A DNA stretch of 64,000 nucleotides, taken from contig OY848919.1 in assembly GCA_963693285.1 (NCBI GenBank), positions 9,977,461-10,041,460 on the forward strand. The letters run 5' to 3'. This document shows, piece by piece, positions 49,080-61,970 of this stretch. Position 1 is the stretch's first letter. Every line of letters begins with the position of its first letter. Position numbers and translations under genes: made by a program. The DNA is from Xestospongia muta. Taxonomy: Eukaryota; Porifera; Demospongiae; Haplosclerida; Petrosiidae. The notes under the pieces are model-generated. The model had not been told where the DNA came from. It worked only from the letters and a program-made list of their open reading frames with translations, and searched no databases.

Positions 49080-49450
49080 CGGCCCATCTAGGTAGTTCGT
49101 TACTACATCATGATCGCAAAGAAGCCATTTAATAGAATTATTTTCGCTGACTATCAATATAACTGAAGTGTACTCATTTAGTTAGCATATGATCATGTCC
49201 TGGTAACAATAACAAACTTGGCTCATCTCCTTTTAGATGAACACAGCTATCAGTATGATACAAATATAAGGCAAATTCTGTTGTTAAGGTTAGTAACAAG
49301 TTTCCCTTAATATAATCTTATTAGTTCATTTAGAAACTGAACCTTTTGCATATTCTGTTTATATCTGGTGTCATAATTATGTCAATGCTCTAACTGATGT
49401 CATTAATTGTCCATACACTCTGCTATAATACCATGGACATAATTTACACT
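49080..49450 (-). pseudogene. Decayed ABHD exon 1-2 fragment
   Basis: Copy of the fragment at 39,225-39,595. Confidence 0.7.
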
Positions 49451-50256
49451 GTTAAAAAGGGTGTTTTTGTTTAATGCTTAACTATTATGCAGAATTATTA
49501 ACACATAACACATATAATGACAGCCCTTGTACACCAAAACTAACACAGAATGTGCATAGTGACAATCCTTATATAGACCACTATTAATTTGAAAAAGATA
49601 ACCAAACCATTCAAGGTCACATAGGTCAGATATGGCTATAATTAAAATGCATTAAAAAGTGATGACTGTTTGGAATTTATAATAGGACAGTTCCACTTAC
49701 CACAAAGACATGAATTAATTTGTCAAAATACATGAAATGCCTAATTGATGAAATTTAACGATCGAAATATAATATATATATATATACATACATATACATA
49801 TATATATACATGTTCCTCAATGTTTTTCAATCTATTTTGTAGGTATTATATGTACTAATAATTTTAACCGTCAATAGGTGCACATAATTTTTAACAAAGT
49901 ATGTGAGAACATGCAATACTTTTTAATAGTACACAAAATAATTTTACTTTAAATATCAGCACAAAATGTGCAGCTCTGTAGTATTAGTACCAAAACATTT
50001 TATTTTTTTAAAACTTTTAAATAGCTTGTAAAGATGCATGCAACCCAAGTGACTGTGAATCAGTTAAAACAACTGGTCTTATCTTAACAAAACATTATAT
50101 TAGTAATAAGGGTAGAGTTGTGTTTACTAATAATTCTCAATACATGATCTCAACATGTATTGCATCCATTGAAAGTGACCATTAAATCAACCAATGAAAT
50201 TTATAGTGATATGCACAACCTATTAAAAATATGTTATTATATATAGTTTTCTCCAG

Positions 50257-50427
50257 ATTCACAATGCAATGGTGTATGTTCAAGGAGGTAAAGAAGGCTT
50301 TGATGAGTGTGGAGCTAAAGTGTGTACAGGATGGGATTATAACTCTGTGGTACCCTACTTTGAGAAAGTTTTGGAACAAATTAATATTCTTCATAGTGAA
50401 AAGAATGATTTTATACTTGTATTGATA
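50257..50427 (+). pseudogene. GMC exon-2 fragment G7
   Basis: Copy of G5, with the same acceptor, truncation and junction. Confidence 0.85.
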
Positions 50428-51215
50428 GAGATGGATAATATTAGTCCAATACAAAGAATGAAAACAAGATAGTAGTGTGTGGAACCTACTTGATCCCTAC
50501 ATAATAGTAGAGGTGACACAAATATCTTCAACCACTATCAAATCACTTAATAACATCAGTGATATATTGTTTTATTCAGTGCTTTTCTTTTATTTCATTG
50601 TATTTGTAGATGGACAACATTGAAGATTTTAGGAAGCATATTAGGATTGAAAATTCATGCATCGAAAATGCATGCTGTTGATGACAGCTCAAAAATCCTC
50701 TAGCTGCCCTATATGAGAGAGGTCCATCTTGTAATTTGCAGATCTTTTGGTCATTGCTTTGCTAGAGACTTGTTGTTAGGATGGTTATACTATAACATCT
50801 TGTCAGATGTCTGATAGAGAAGTGAGCTGCGATGTCATCCCCTTCATTGTGCCTGATTGAAGGAAAGCCTCAATATTTACTGCTGAGTGAGTGTTCTATA
50901 GTACATTTTTTTCTACAGATACAATGAGAAGGCTAATGCAAGGGTCTCCATCAATACTTCATGCATAATGTATCTCTGAATAACCCCTTATGTAGAGTGG
51001 ATCAATGTTCTAAAACGATTTATGGATGAATATATAGAAACGTCTAATCTATATAAACGTGTTTAGTGATTAGTACACGCGCACACTATGAAAAAGATAT
51101 TCACAGCAAGGCCCCAAACTCTGACTTATAAATATCAAATCCTAAACGTAAAGGGCATGCGTACTCTTTTTCGCGCAAATGACGCTTCATGTCTACTCGT
51201 TATTTAACGATTCTG

Positions 51216-51261
51216 TGACGTAAAGTAACGACGAATACGGAAACGTTTGACTGCTATAAAG
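51216..51261 (+). promoter_or_regulatory. CRE-like site and TATA box of G8
   Basis: TGACGTAA at 51,216-51,223 and TATAAAG at 51,255-51,261. Confidence 0.6.
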
Positions 51262-51384
51262 ATTTCAGATTCACAGACTCAAGACAATTCGAAACTTCGT
51301 TAAAGATTTCGATATTTCATCAAAAAACAACCAAGGTGTATAGGATTTCAAGGAGTTGCAGACTGCTCGAGTAAAAATTTAGCA

Positions 51385-54276
51385 ATGTGGTCAATGCTTT
51401 TCTTTCCAATTGTACTACTCTTCGGTCTTTTTTATTTCTACAAAAGATCTGTTGGTAGATCTGTTCTTGTCAGCGAACTTACTTATGACTATATAATTGT
51501 TGGAGGTGGAGCTGCAGGCTCAATTGTAGCAGCTAGATTATCCAATGCTGGATATACTGTCCTCATCCTTGAAAGAGGAGGTTGTGTGTCATGGACTAAT
51601 CAAATAGTTTCTGATCCTAAAAACTGGAGACTGGTGCAAACACTACCAGATCTAGAGTGGGGTGATCAATCAGTGCCACAGACACACATGAATGATCGTA
51701 TTATTTCTATCGGAAGAGCAAAAGCACTTGGAGGATGTCAGGTAAACGTTTTCTTCTAGTATAGCCCTTAAGATTCTGATTATTGGTACAACAATACTAT
51801 TGTAAAATAATTGGGTGATGTAACTAATCCATTATGATTTTTATCGCAATTACTAAATGATTAGTTATTAAAAAGTTGTAAAGAGTACTCTGTTTTAATA
51901 AATAGTTTAATAATGTTGCCCTTACAGATAATAATTGTGTAAGGTGTAAAGATAAGACAATTCGTTTTCCTAATAAGAGAGACCCACACCTGCCCTACCC
52001 TACCTTGTTACTACAATTCAAACATAAGAAGGAATAGGCTCTATTGTTTATATAGAGGTGTTATTGTCCTTTTTATACAAAGAACATCATAAGTCTGACA
52101 ATGAACTATATATCTGCGTATATATACTATATATCTATTTATCTACATAACAAGGTATTAATAGTAATGACATAAACAATGAACCACTGTAAATATAAAT
52201 TTGCTGATTTAAGCAACCTATTATAATTTGTGTTCCAATTAGAACATACAAAAGCTGTAAACATTTCCCTGTTTTAAAAACTAGTATACTACAGTTGTTT
52301 TGTCATTATTATAATAATAGTGTAACCATTAGACAATAAATTTCCCTGTCAAGAGAAAGCAACACATGCCCTACCCTACCTTGTTACTAGTATATACTAC
52401 AGTTGCTTTGTCATTATTATAATAATAGTGTAAAAATTAGACAATAAATTCCCTGTCAAGAGAAAGCAATACATGCCCTACCCTACCTTGTTACTACAAT
52501 GCAAACATAAGAAGAAATAGGTTCTATTGTTCATATAGAGGTGTTAATGTCTATATTATATACAGAGTTTTGTAAGTCTTACAATGACCAAAATGTCCTG
52601 TATATAATGATGTAGTGTGAAGTAGGAAACACCACCAGTTACTCAGACAATTACTAATAGTAATTGTATAAACAATAAACCACTGTAAATAGGAATTAGT
52701 CAATTTAACTAATCCATTATGATTTTTTCTACAATTAGAACATACCAAAGTTGTAAGCACTACTCTGTTTTAATACATAATATACTACAGTTGCCCTGTC
52801 ATTATAGTAATAATGGTTTAAACATTAGATAATAGATTTCCCTGTCAAGAGAATGCAATAGGATTATTATAGGAAACAGCTTAGTTGCCTAAATCTCAAT
52901 ACATGATCTCAACATGTATTGCATGCATTGAAATTGACAATTAAACCAACCAATCTATTTTTGTAGTGATATACAGAACCTATTAAAAATATGTTATTAT
53001 TTTTTGTTTTCTGCAGATTCACAATGCAATGGTGTACGTTCGAGGAGGGAAAGAAGGCTTTGATGAGTGGGCAGCTGAAGGGTGTACAGGATGGGATTAT
53101 GACTCTGTGGTACCTTACTTTGAGAAAGTTGAGGATCAAATGAATATTTTTCATGCTGAAAAGAATGACTTCATTACGGCATTGATAGCAGCATGTGAGG
53201 AAAATGGTATTCCTTATAATGAAGATTACAACCTGTCTGAAGATCAGTTTGGCATCTCGTCATTTCAATTCTTAATTGATGGCAATATGGAGCGAGAAAC
53301 ATCATTTCGTTCATACATCCAACTAGCTAGTCCAACCAATCTTACAATTCGTACTGATGTGTTGGTAAATCGTGTTTTATTTGATAGTAACAAAAAGTGT
53401 ATCGGTGTTGAATTTTATGACATGGCAATAAAAACTAATGTCACATATCAAGTATATGTAAACAAAGATGTCATTCTTTCTTCTGGATCGATTAGTACAC
53501 CTCAGATTCTTATGCTTTCTGGAGTTGGTCCTAGTGCTGACCTTACTGCATTGGGCATCCCAGTGATTTCTGACTTGCCAGGCGTAGGTTCTAACTTCCA
53601 GGATGACTTGTTTGTGACAGCTGCATTCATGTCTAAACAATATGTTGATCCACAACCATATGGTCTACTGGGTGCAGTCATTTTTTGGCCTTCCAGCTTG
53701 TCTTCCAATAAATATGCTGATGATATTTCTACAGATATAGAGTCATCAATGGCAAGTGGTGAAATGATTGGTATGGATCTTCCTGATGAGCAAAAGCAGT
53801 CCTACTGGCTATATCCTAATGTACAAAGGCTAAAAAGTCGAGGAACTCTAAAGCTTCAATCTGATAGCATCTTTGATAGAACAATTATTGATCCAAATTA
53901 TCTTGCTAATCCTGATGATGTTGATAGATGCATTAAAGCACTCCAAGAAGCTATTAAGATTGGAACAGCAAATGCAATGGCAGATTGGTTTGATTCCCAA
54001 ATGTATCCACCACCTGATTCAACGATTGAAGAACTTCGAGAGTATGTCCTAAACACAGCAGACACATGTTATCATTATGCTGGTACAGCCAAGATGGGTC
54101 CTGAAACTGACACAATGGCTGTAGTTTCCCCTGAAACATTGGAGGTTTATGGTGTTACTGGTCTTCGAGTTGTAGATGCTTCGATTATACCAACCACTGT
54201 CTCTGGTAATACTCAAGGTGCCACTATGATGATTGGAGAAAAAGCCAGTGACATTATTCTAACGCCTTTAAATTAA
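51385..54276 (+). CDS. GMC-family FAD oxidoreductase G8
   Basis: Exons 51385-51741 and 53017-54276, 538 residues. The first exon differs from G6 by few bases and keeps the normal SIGRAKALGGCQ signature; exon 2 keeps YVRGG and VSGNTQ, so the conserved positions altered in G6 are intact here. FAD motif at 40-45, His472 and Asn517 present, AATAAA at 54,400-54,405. The intron is 191 bp shorter than that of G6 and contains repeat units (52,320-52,540). Convergent with ABHD F. Confidence 0.9.
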
Positions 54277-54734
54277 AAAATTAAAACATTATGAATTAAC
54301 AGTGTGGTATTTGTATACTATGACCCCAATTGTAATGCTATTAATTAAATTTGGACTACCATGTATTAATCATTCATTTCCATTTAATATATAATTTCTA
54401 ATAAAAGAGTTTTGTATTTTGCTTTATTGATATGCGAAACTAATTCATAAAATCTGACACATATTAATCTGCAGGTCATGTAGAGTGTTGTAGCTTTTCC
54501 AAGGAATGACCCGACATTACAAATGTCAGTATAATGATATTTCTTTATTTGTTCATAATATAGAATGAGTACATAATCAACATCTACTTGATGATGTTAA
54601 CTATAAGACAGCAAGAAAAAATGATTTATTTCCCTTTGGGTTTCCACCAGCTTATTATAAAATCCATATATCACACGCCCAAATGTATATAAAATACTTA
54701 GCATTAGAATGGTGAAACAAAGAAACAACCATGT
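54277..54734. other. Convergent spacer downstream of G8
   Basis: Equivalent of 34,758-35,215, up to the copy-specific insertion. Confidence 0.5.
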
Positions 54735-55423
54735 CTATAGGATTTCAGTAAACATAATATTATTTTTTAGCTTGCGTGCTTAAAAGGATCACCTCCAAAC
54801 GTCAAATGATACGAGAGGGTGGGTCTTGAAGCTTCAAGAAAATTCATAATGTACTTAATTTTTAACAAAAAATAGGCAACTAAATTTAGGTGCCTCTATA
54901 GAAACAGCTGTATATTATGTCAACCACAAGTCCAATGAATAAACAGGCAATGAAAACAACTTACAATTTATTTGACAAATTTAATAAAATTTTAAATGTG
55001 GATCAATCAATGTTGTAAGTTCTGTAAATCGAAAGTTGATAATTATTATTATTAAATGACTTCTTGATCAAGATATGAAGATATATTTTGTGCCTTTGTA
55101 CTTAAAACTTTTGTCTCATAATAGCAATAAGACAAGAACAACGTTCTGTATCCATATTATGTCAAACTTGATGTTTCATGCTTAACTACTTTGATAAACA
55201 ATTTTACATATCCTTTCTGTGTGTTGCTATGAATATTTCTGTTCTCTCAATATATAATATGTAATAATTAGTAAAGTACATCACACAATATACATGTATA
55301 CATTATTGTTTCCTCATACTGATGTATATGTAACTTATATGGATAAGTTACTAGGCATGTATTATAATAATAAATACATGTGAATTACTCATTATATAAT
55401 TTATAGCTTTATAATAGTATATC
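54735..55423. other. Insertion specific to the third unit
   Basis: About 690 bp with no counterpart in the D and E units, where sequence runs from CATATCTAT directly to CGTACCAAG. I recognise no coding capacity, terminal repeats or element family. Confidence 0.65.
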
Positions 55424-55498
55424 GTACCAATAAATTATAAAGTATTTTATAATTTTTACTTTCTGTTTGTTTACAATTGAATCATGCTAACATATTTT

Positions 55499-58478
55499 CT
55501 AGTTTTGATACAGTTTTATTGCTGCTAGGTATTCTTGAACCAATTCATTAATCCAAGTACGTCTGATAGGTAACAATCCTTTTAAGAAACCAACATGGCC
55601 TCCATCTTGGAGTATTGCAAAAACTGTATTTGAATTAGCTTGAAATTCAGCAACTGGTAGAGCTATTTAACAAAATAAAACAATTATATATATGATAATC
55701 CATAAACTTACATTCTCTAGACACTATAGGATCATTAATAGCAGAGACACTGAGAAGTGGTATTTTTATCAAATGAATCTTTCCATTAATACTGGCTTCG
55801 TCATAGTACTCCTTTAGGCTATTGTATCCCATAACAGGTACAGTAATGGCAGCATCAAGCTCTCTTACTGTGCAACACTAAGATAATAGAATATGTTGTT
55901 TCTTTGCTGATAGCATCACTTTGTTGTGTATTGATTTTAATATGACAATATAATATATAGGTTAATAATTAGGGACAGCAAATGAGTATAAATTTTAAGG
56001 AACAAAGGGGCACATAAAGTTTGTAAAAAAATTAACATCTCATTAATCTTTTATAAGAGTATGGATGACGTAGTTAGAGGGTGGATTTTACAGATTTGGA
56101 AAAAAGACATCTTCAGAACCACAAAAAAATGAGACAACATAAAAATAAACGTAATTAATATTGCCAGATGCCTTTCTATATAAAGAAGCTTGCTATTGCC
56201 TTGAAATTGATATAAAAGCTAATGTGAAAGTAGAATGGCCAACCTGATCATACTTCTACATATAAGGAGCAATATGGATTGATATAGGACCTATTTTAGT
56301 TTGGCAGCTAAGCAGTCTTGAGATACTAAGATGGCAATTATGAATTTATACACAGGTATTTGGACATACGATCAGTGCTAAATAAAATGCAACACAATGG
56401 ACAGTAAAGAAAATACACATTCTAATTGGCAATAACATTTTCACCAATTCAGCTAAAACTGAGAATTTTACTATTTAATTAGAGCCAGCCTTACTGCTAA
56501 ATGATAAAGGTCAAGTTTTGTAGAAACAATTTAGTATAACAATTTAGTATAACTATTTTAAATTAGTAAACTTGTACAATACAGAAGCTTACATTACGTG
56601 CTTTTTCAATGTAATTTTTGCAAACACTAGCATCAACTGTACCACTTGCAATAAGACTTCCAAAACTAATAGAAAAGGAAAACATGTACAAGTTAAAGTT
56701 TTAGTCAGTACATTAATCGTATATTTATTATTTAAATTTAAATTTAAATTGCTTATTGTGTGGGATTGGTTGAACACAAACATTATAGAAAGTAAGAGAT
56801 ACAAAAAAAAAACTTTAAATACCAGTTTAGAGCATGAAAAAATTAATAATCAGGCTAAATTGTTTGGTTGTTTGTCCATCATATAATTTTAAAGGAGAAA
56901 ATTTCTTTGTACAGAAAAGGTGCTTCAGTAGATGGCTAGTTATTTATTCAAAAGAATTAATTACAGACAGGAACACAGGAAGTAGGCTCACAAATTAATG
57001 ATAATTGACCTCAGATGTACATTTGATTGTCTTTTAGCACTTATTTTTCTATGTATTTTATATTATCAAATTTAAACCTGTGATTAGATTTAATTTTTTA
57101 AAATTCTATTTAATGTAGCATGCAGCAGATTTCCATATTAAGACAAAGCAACAAATGCTTTGCCCTTCCTTGTTAGTACAGTGCAAACATACAAAGGAAA
57201 TAAATTATACTGTGCATAGAGGATAAGGCAGCTACTGTCTATTGACAGGTTATATAGAATGTCATAAATCTGACAATCAACTAAATGACTTGTCATTAAA
57301 ATGTTAGTAATAATTACAGTGTGCTGTTTACTGTACATACAAGTACCATATCATGTATCATGTACAATGAAAATGACCATATATTAGTTTACAAGTTACT
57401 CATTATTGAGTTGAGATATATATTATATATACTAATATATTTCATTATATATATATATATATATTTATATTTATAGCACTTTGTATATTTAGAACTTACC
57501 TTTCAACATATTCAATGTTATCATTCACGAACGTTTTGTTATATATTAACTTGTTCAGTATTGGTTTTTCTATGTGTGAAACAAAATGATCAAGATTCCA
57601 TGGTGAGGAAAATGTCATTGCAGCAACTAGACCACACTGCTCTTGAGTTTTAACTAAATGTTGTATCAGTATCATACTATAAAGTAAGGAATATATATAA
57701 TTATACATTATAATGATTACTTTATCATGTTATATTTACATACCCTCCAAAAGATACACCTACTGCAACAATGGGTACATCTGGACAACAGCTATGAATA
57801 TGTTCTATCACTGGAGCTATGTCATCAGGATTAGCACAAGAACCTTTAAATGTCTACCCGGAAAATAGAAAATTTATACAATTCAAAGATGAATCAGTAA
57901 AATCTCATTTGTAAATACCTTTAGTGGCACACCCCCACGACCTCTATAGTTCATCACTACAGGCTTATAGTTTTGACTTACACCATCATGTACAAGCCAT
58001 TTAATAGAACTCTCTTCACTAGTTGCTATATATTCAAAAATATAATAAATTATATGAGGATGAGCTAGCATACAATCATGTCCTGGTAATATCAACAAAA
58101 TTGGCTTATCTCCTTTCAGCTGAAACTCAACATCGCTATTAGTATCATACCAATCTAAAGCAAGTTCTCCATTGTCAGGAGTAGTGAAAATTTCCCTAAA
58201 TAATTATTTTATTAGTTAGTTTAGAAAGTGAAATACACAAACCTTTTGTATTTGACATGTGGTGTCTGTTGTATTAATACTCTGACCAATGTCATTAGGT
58301 GTCCATTGAAAGCCCACCATGTGGGCCAATATCTCTGCTCCAAATGTGGACATTTCTCAAGTAGGTAAGTCAGTAATGCTCCATGACCAAATACTTGTGG
58401 TTTACTAACTTTTATAAAGATATAAAATAGACTGTAACCGCACGCTATTACAAGAAGAGAAGAAAGTATACAGAACAT
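55499..58478 (-). CDS. ABHD1/3-type alpha/beta hydrolase, copy F
   Basis: Exons in transcript order: 58243-58478, 57919-58195, 57744-57853, 57500-57676, 56593-56665, 55712-55877, 55499-55662; 1,203 nt, 400 residues. The exon 2 stop and exon 3 deletion of D and E are absent (GAA codon; 110-nt exon). Exon 5 is one codon shorter than in A-C. Predicted triad Ser205, Asp340 and His369 (DGGHVGF). It ends in TAG after LYQN. As in the other copies, an N-terminal membrane segment precedes KPQVFGHGALLTYLLEKCP. It is the only open ABHD copy in the GMC-interleaved part. Confidence 0.86.
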
Positions 58479-60110
58479 AATCTAGAGCCCTTACAAGTCA
58501 CTAAGTGGGCGTGTGTCCATAATAATTATGACTTCCTTTGTGGAAGTTAATATGTAATATCAGAAAGAGACTTGTCTTACACGTAGGTTAGTGGAAGTTT
58601 GACGCTCACTCTTCTTCATGCTCTTCTGGTAATTCAATATGTAGCTATGTATTTAAAACCTTCTCATCTTGTACATATTAAAGGATAGCAAAGGTTATTA
58701 TTTATACTAGGATTACAGAGTCATCAGTGGAAATTACTTAACATATTTAAATAAGGTGGGTCATTGGGAGGTGTATCTACTGGTTAGCTGCCTTAGACTG
58801 TATTTGCTTAAGAAAAAACCAGATGCGTGTAAACATACAGAAGTATATGATAGTGATTGTTACTATTTTGAACAAGAGTCTTCTGTGGAGAGTTTGAACT
58901 ATTCATTGTGAGGATATATAGAAATATACAAATACATTTTGGTGACATAAATGCAAGAGTGTCTCTCATGCATCGTCAATTTATATAATATTTCCATTTT
59001 TGCAAGGCTTATGTGAGCATTAAAAAACCCCTTTGTGATACAGCATACTTGTGACTAATAACATACTCTGAGTAGTCAATTGTAGACCCAATAGTGCTTA
59101 TTGAAGATTCAATTTGGTGCTCTATTTTAAATATCATACAAAAGGGAAATATTAAAGATGTGTCTAAAAATTCAATCAAATTAGACTACACCAAACCTCA
59201 ACATTGAGTTACGTCACTAGCTATAGCTGTGTGTATCAAGACAAATTTAGAGATACAAGTTGTGTGTTGAAAATGTATGTTGTCATATGTATTTCAGTCT
59301 TATAGCAGTTTTATTTTCAACCTTCTATATACTTTAAAATAAATGCTTCACTTTTTGCTATTAAAGATGATTCAACAAATTAACTTTAAATAAATCAACA
59401 AATGTTTTTCATATCTAGATATTTTAACGGCCCATCTAGGTAGTTCATTACTACATCATGATCGCATAGAAGCTATTTAATAGAATTATTTTCACTGGCT
59501 ATCAATATAACTGAAATGTACTCATTTAGTTAGCATATGATCATGTCCTGGTAACAATAACAAACTTGACTTATCTCCTTTTAGATGAACACAGCTATCA
59601 GTATGATACAAATATAAGACAAATTCTGTTGTTAAGGTTAGTAACAAGTTTCCCTTAATATAATTTTATTAGTTCATTTAGAAACTGAACCTTTTGCATA
59701 TTCTGTTTATATCTGGTGTCATAATTATGTCAATGCTCTAACTGATGTCATTAATTGTCCATACACTCTGCTATAATACCATGGACATAATTTATACTGT
59801 TAAAAGGGTTTTTTGTTAAATGCTTAACTATTATGCAGAATCATTAACACATAACACATATAATGACAGCCCTTGTACACCAAAACTAACACAGAATGTG
59901 TGTAGTGACAATCCTTATATAGACCACTATTAATTTGAAAAAGATAACCAAACCATTCAAGGTCACATAGGTCAGATATGGCTATAATTAAAATACATTG
60001 AAAAGTGATGACTGTTTGGAATTTATAATAGGACAGTTCCACTTACCACAAAGACGTGAATTAATTTGTCGAAATACATGAAATGCCTAATTGATGAAAT
60101 TTAAAGATCG

Positions 60111-60153
<43 letters not shown>

Positions 60154-60299
60154 TATATATATACATGTTCCTCAATGTTTTTCAATCTATTTTGTAGGTA
60201 TTATATGTACTAATAATTTTAACTGTCAATAGGTGCACATAATTTTTAACAAAGTATGTGAGAACATGCAATACTTTTTAATAGTACACAAAATAATTT
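58479..60299. other. 5' flank of ABHD F with decayed exon fragment
   Basis: Matches 38,271-40,090 with more differences than D against E. It includes the decayed ABHD fragment (59,428-59,790) and a TA run (about 60,114-60,142). The match ends at about 60,299, exactly where units 1 and 2 pass into GMC intron sequence. Confidence 0.65.
59428..59790 (-). pseudogene. Decayed ABHD exon 1-2 fragment
   Basis: Third copy of the fragment at 39,225-39,595. Confidence 0.65.
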
Positions 60300-61744
60300 A
60301 TAATGTCTACCTTCAGGTCATGCATGTAGCATGTGGTAGCTATTTCAGGTAATGTAAGGTTGAAATTAACCATTCCATTTTGCAAGGTGTTTACAATTTC
60401 TTGATACTGATAGTATCAATTGTAGACCCCAGAACTGTTCAAGGGTTTCAATTAGAATTTAAACCATTTACTATGTATAAATGAAAGGTCTTTTATATGT
60501 TGTTAATTCATTCAACATAAACTACATCAATGCACATTATGTGACTAAATTAGACGAATTATATAGTCAAGGGTTAAAATCTAGCATTCTATTTCAAATA
60601 TCATGTATAAGCTGACAATTAACGTCTTATCTCTAATGAAAAAATTCAGTCAAAGCGTTCTATCAAGATGACAACACTAGACTTCTCGGGATGGAGAATG
60701 TGGTCTTTAGTTTGTGACAGTATTGTATGAAGGGTTTTGTACATTTGTAACTGGTGTGGGTATGTTATTAGTCCAAAAGTCAAGACAAAATAGTTCATTC
60801 TCTATTATTTTCATTAGTTATTAAAATTAAACTGCATTGTTTTTGTACTACAATATCCAAGAAAAGACATTGTAACAGTAATAAGTTCTTGTATTATAGT
60901 AACTAGAGATGTCTTATAATAAATTTCTTATCATATAGTGGCATATAATAGTAATATAATTATAATAGGCATATTGACAACCCTTATGTACAATATTCAT
61001 ACTCTACTTCCTGTTGAAACCTACAAACGTTCATATATAATCTATACACTATAGTAATAGACGTTACATATAATACACAACACATGTACAAAGGAATACA
61101 TAATATAGTGACAACCCTTACTCACAATAATTATACAGGAAATAGCCCTAGCACAAACAATATACAGGAAATACCATTACACATAATTACTTCCTGTTGA
61201 AACCTACTAACCTTAATATATAATCTATATATATAGTAACAGCTCTTATGCATAATACATACACATGTACAAAGGAATACATAATATAGTGACAACCCTT
61301 ACTCACAATATACAAGAAACAGCCCTAGCACACACGATATACAGGAAATATCCTTTACTCATAATATACAGGAAATAGCTCTTACACACAATATACAGGA
61401 AAAAACAGGTACCCCTTACAGAGGAAACAACTAAACATAAAGCACAGCATAGCTACCACAAAATACATATAGCATCAGATATTACATTACACATAATGAG
61501 GCACAGTTCTTATGGCATTAGTCTAACAAATGAGATTATCTACATTGTTCTGGCAAATAACTATATGCATTGTCAATCAGTGTATTTTAGAAAAGCTGTG
61601 TCTTCAGTCTCAGCACACAATACATCTATGTGAAAGTAATACCATATACCCTAGATATTTAAATCTAATTCATGAACATTAATATATTATTTTTTTATTA
61701 GAATTGTTTTTCTGGGAGTCTACCCACAGTGTTTTAGCATTGAG
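60300..61744. other. Repeat-rich spacer, no gene seen
   Basis: AT-rich, no convincing reading frame. The part 60,960-61,420 is a degenerate tandem repeat. Confidence 0.5.
60960..61420. repeat. Degenerate tandem repeat of about 180 bp
   Basis: ACATGTACAAAGGAATACAT occurs at about 61,083 and 61,262, and ACTTCCTGTTGAAACCTAC at about 61,008 and 61,190. A shorter AATATACAGGAAATA motif repeats within. Confidence 0.7.
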
Positions 61745-61748
61745 TTAA

Positions 61749-61825
61749 CCTTTTCCGCGCCAACAACGCATTTATGCGTTAATAATTGATTGTTCACCAG
61801 CGCCGAATACGCATTTATGCGTTTC
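61749..61825. repeat. piggyBac left terminal region with repeated imperfect palindrome
   Basis: The nearly palindromic 14-mer ACGCATTTATGCGT occurs at about 61,766-61,779 and 61,810-61,823. A role as transposase-binding subterminal repeats is inferred. Confidence 0.55.
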
Positions 61826-61970
61826 GTATATATAATATCTCGTACGTTGATCGATTTACCCAGAAACTTCAGTACTTCACAGAACATGACCTTTTTTACA
61901 ATTTTACTTTAATAAGCCACTGCCTTATACCGTAAAACACCATAGTTTGCAGCTGTAAAAACATTACACA

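Larger units (their letters stand above)
44775..51915. repeat. Near-identical long tandem duplication, second copy
   Basis: Copy of 34,920-42,060 at +9,855 bp, carrying ABHD E, a decayed ABHD fragment, GMC fragment G7 and the G8 promoter and first exon. Confidence 0.9.

Noticed and set aside
56572..56886. Plus-strand frame of 104 codons in ABHD F
   Set aside because: It overlaps exon 5 and the adjacent intron of a minus-strand gene, and is closed by stops in the near-identical D and E sequence.
61082..61400. Repeats in the 61-kb spacer as an RNA gene cluster
   Set aside because: Units are degenerate, AT-rich and lack any fold or conserved core suggesting tRNA, rRNA or snRNA genes.
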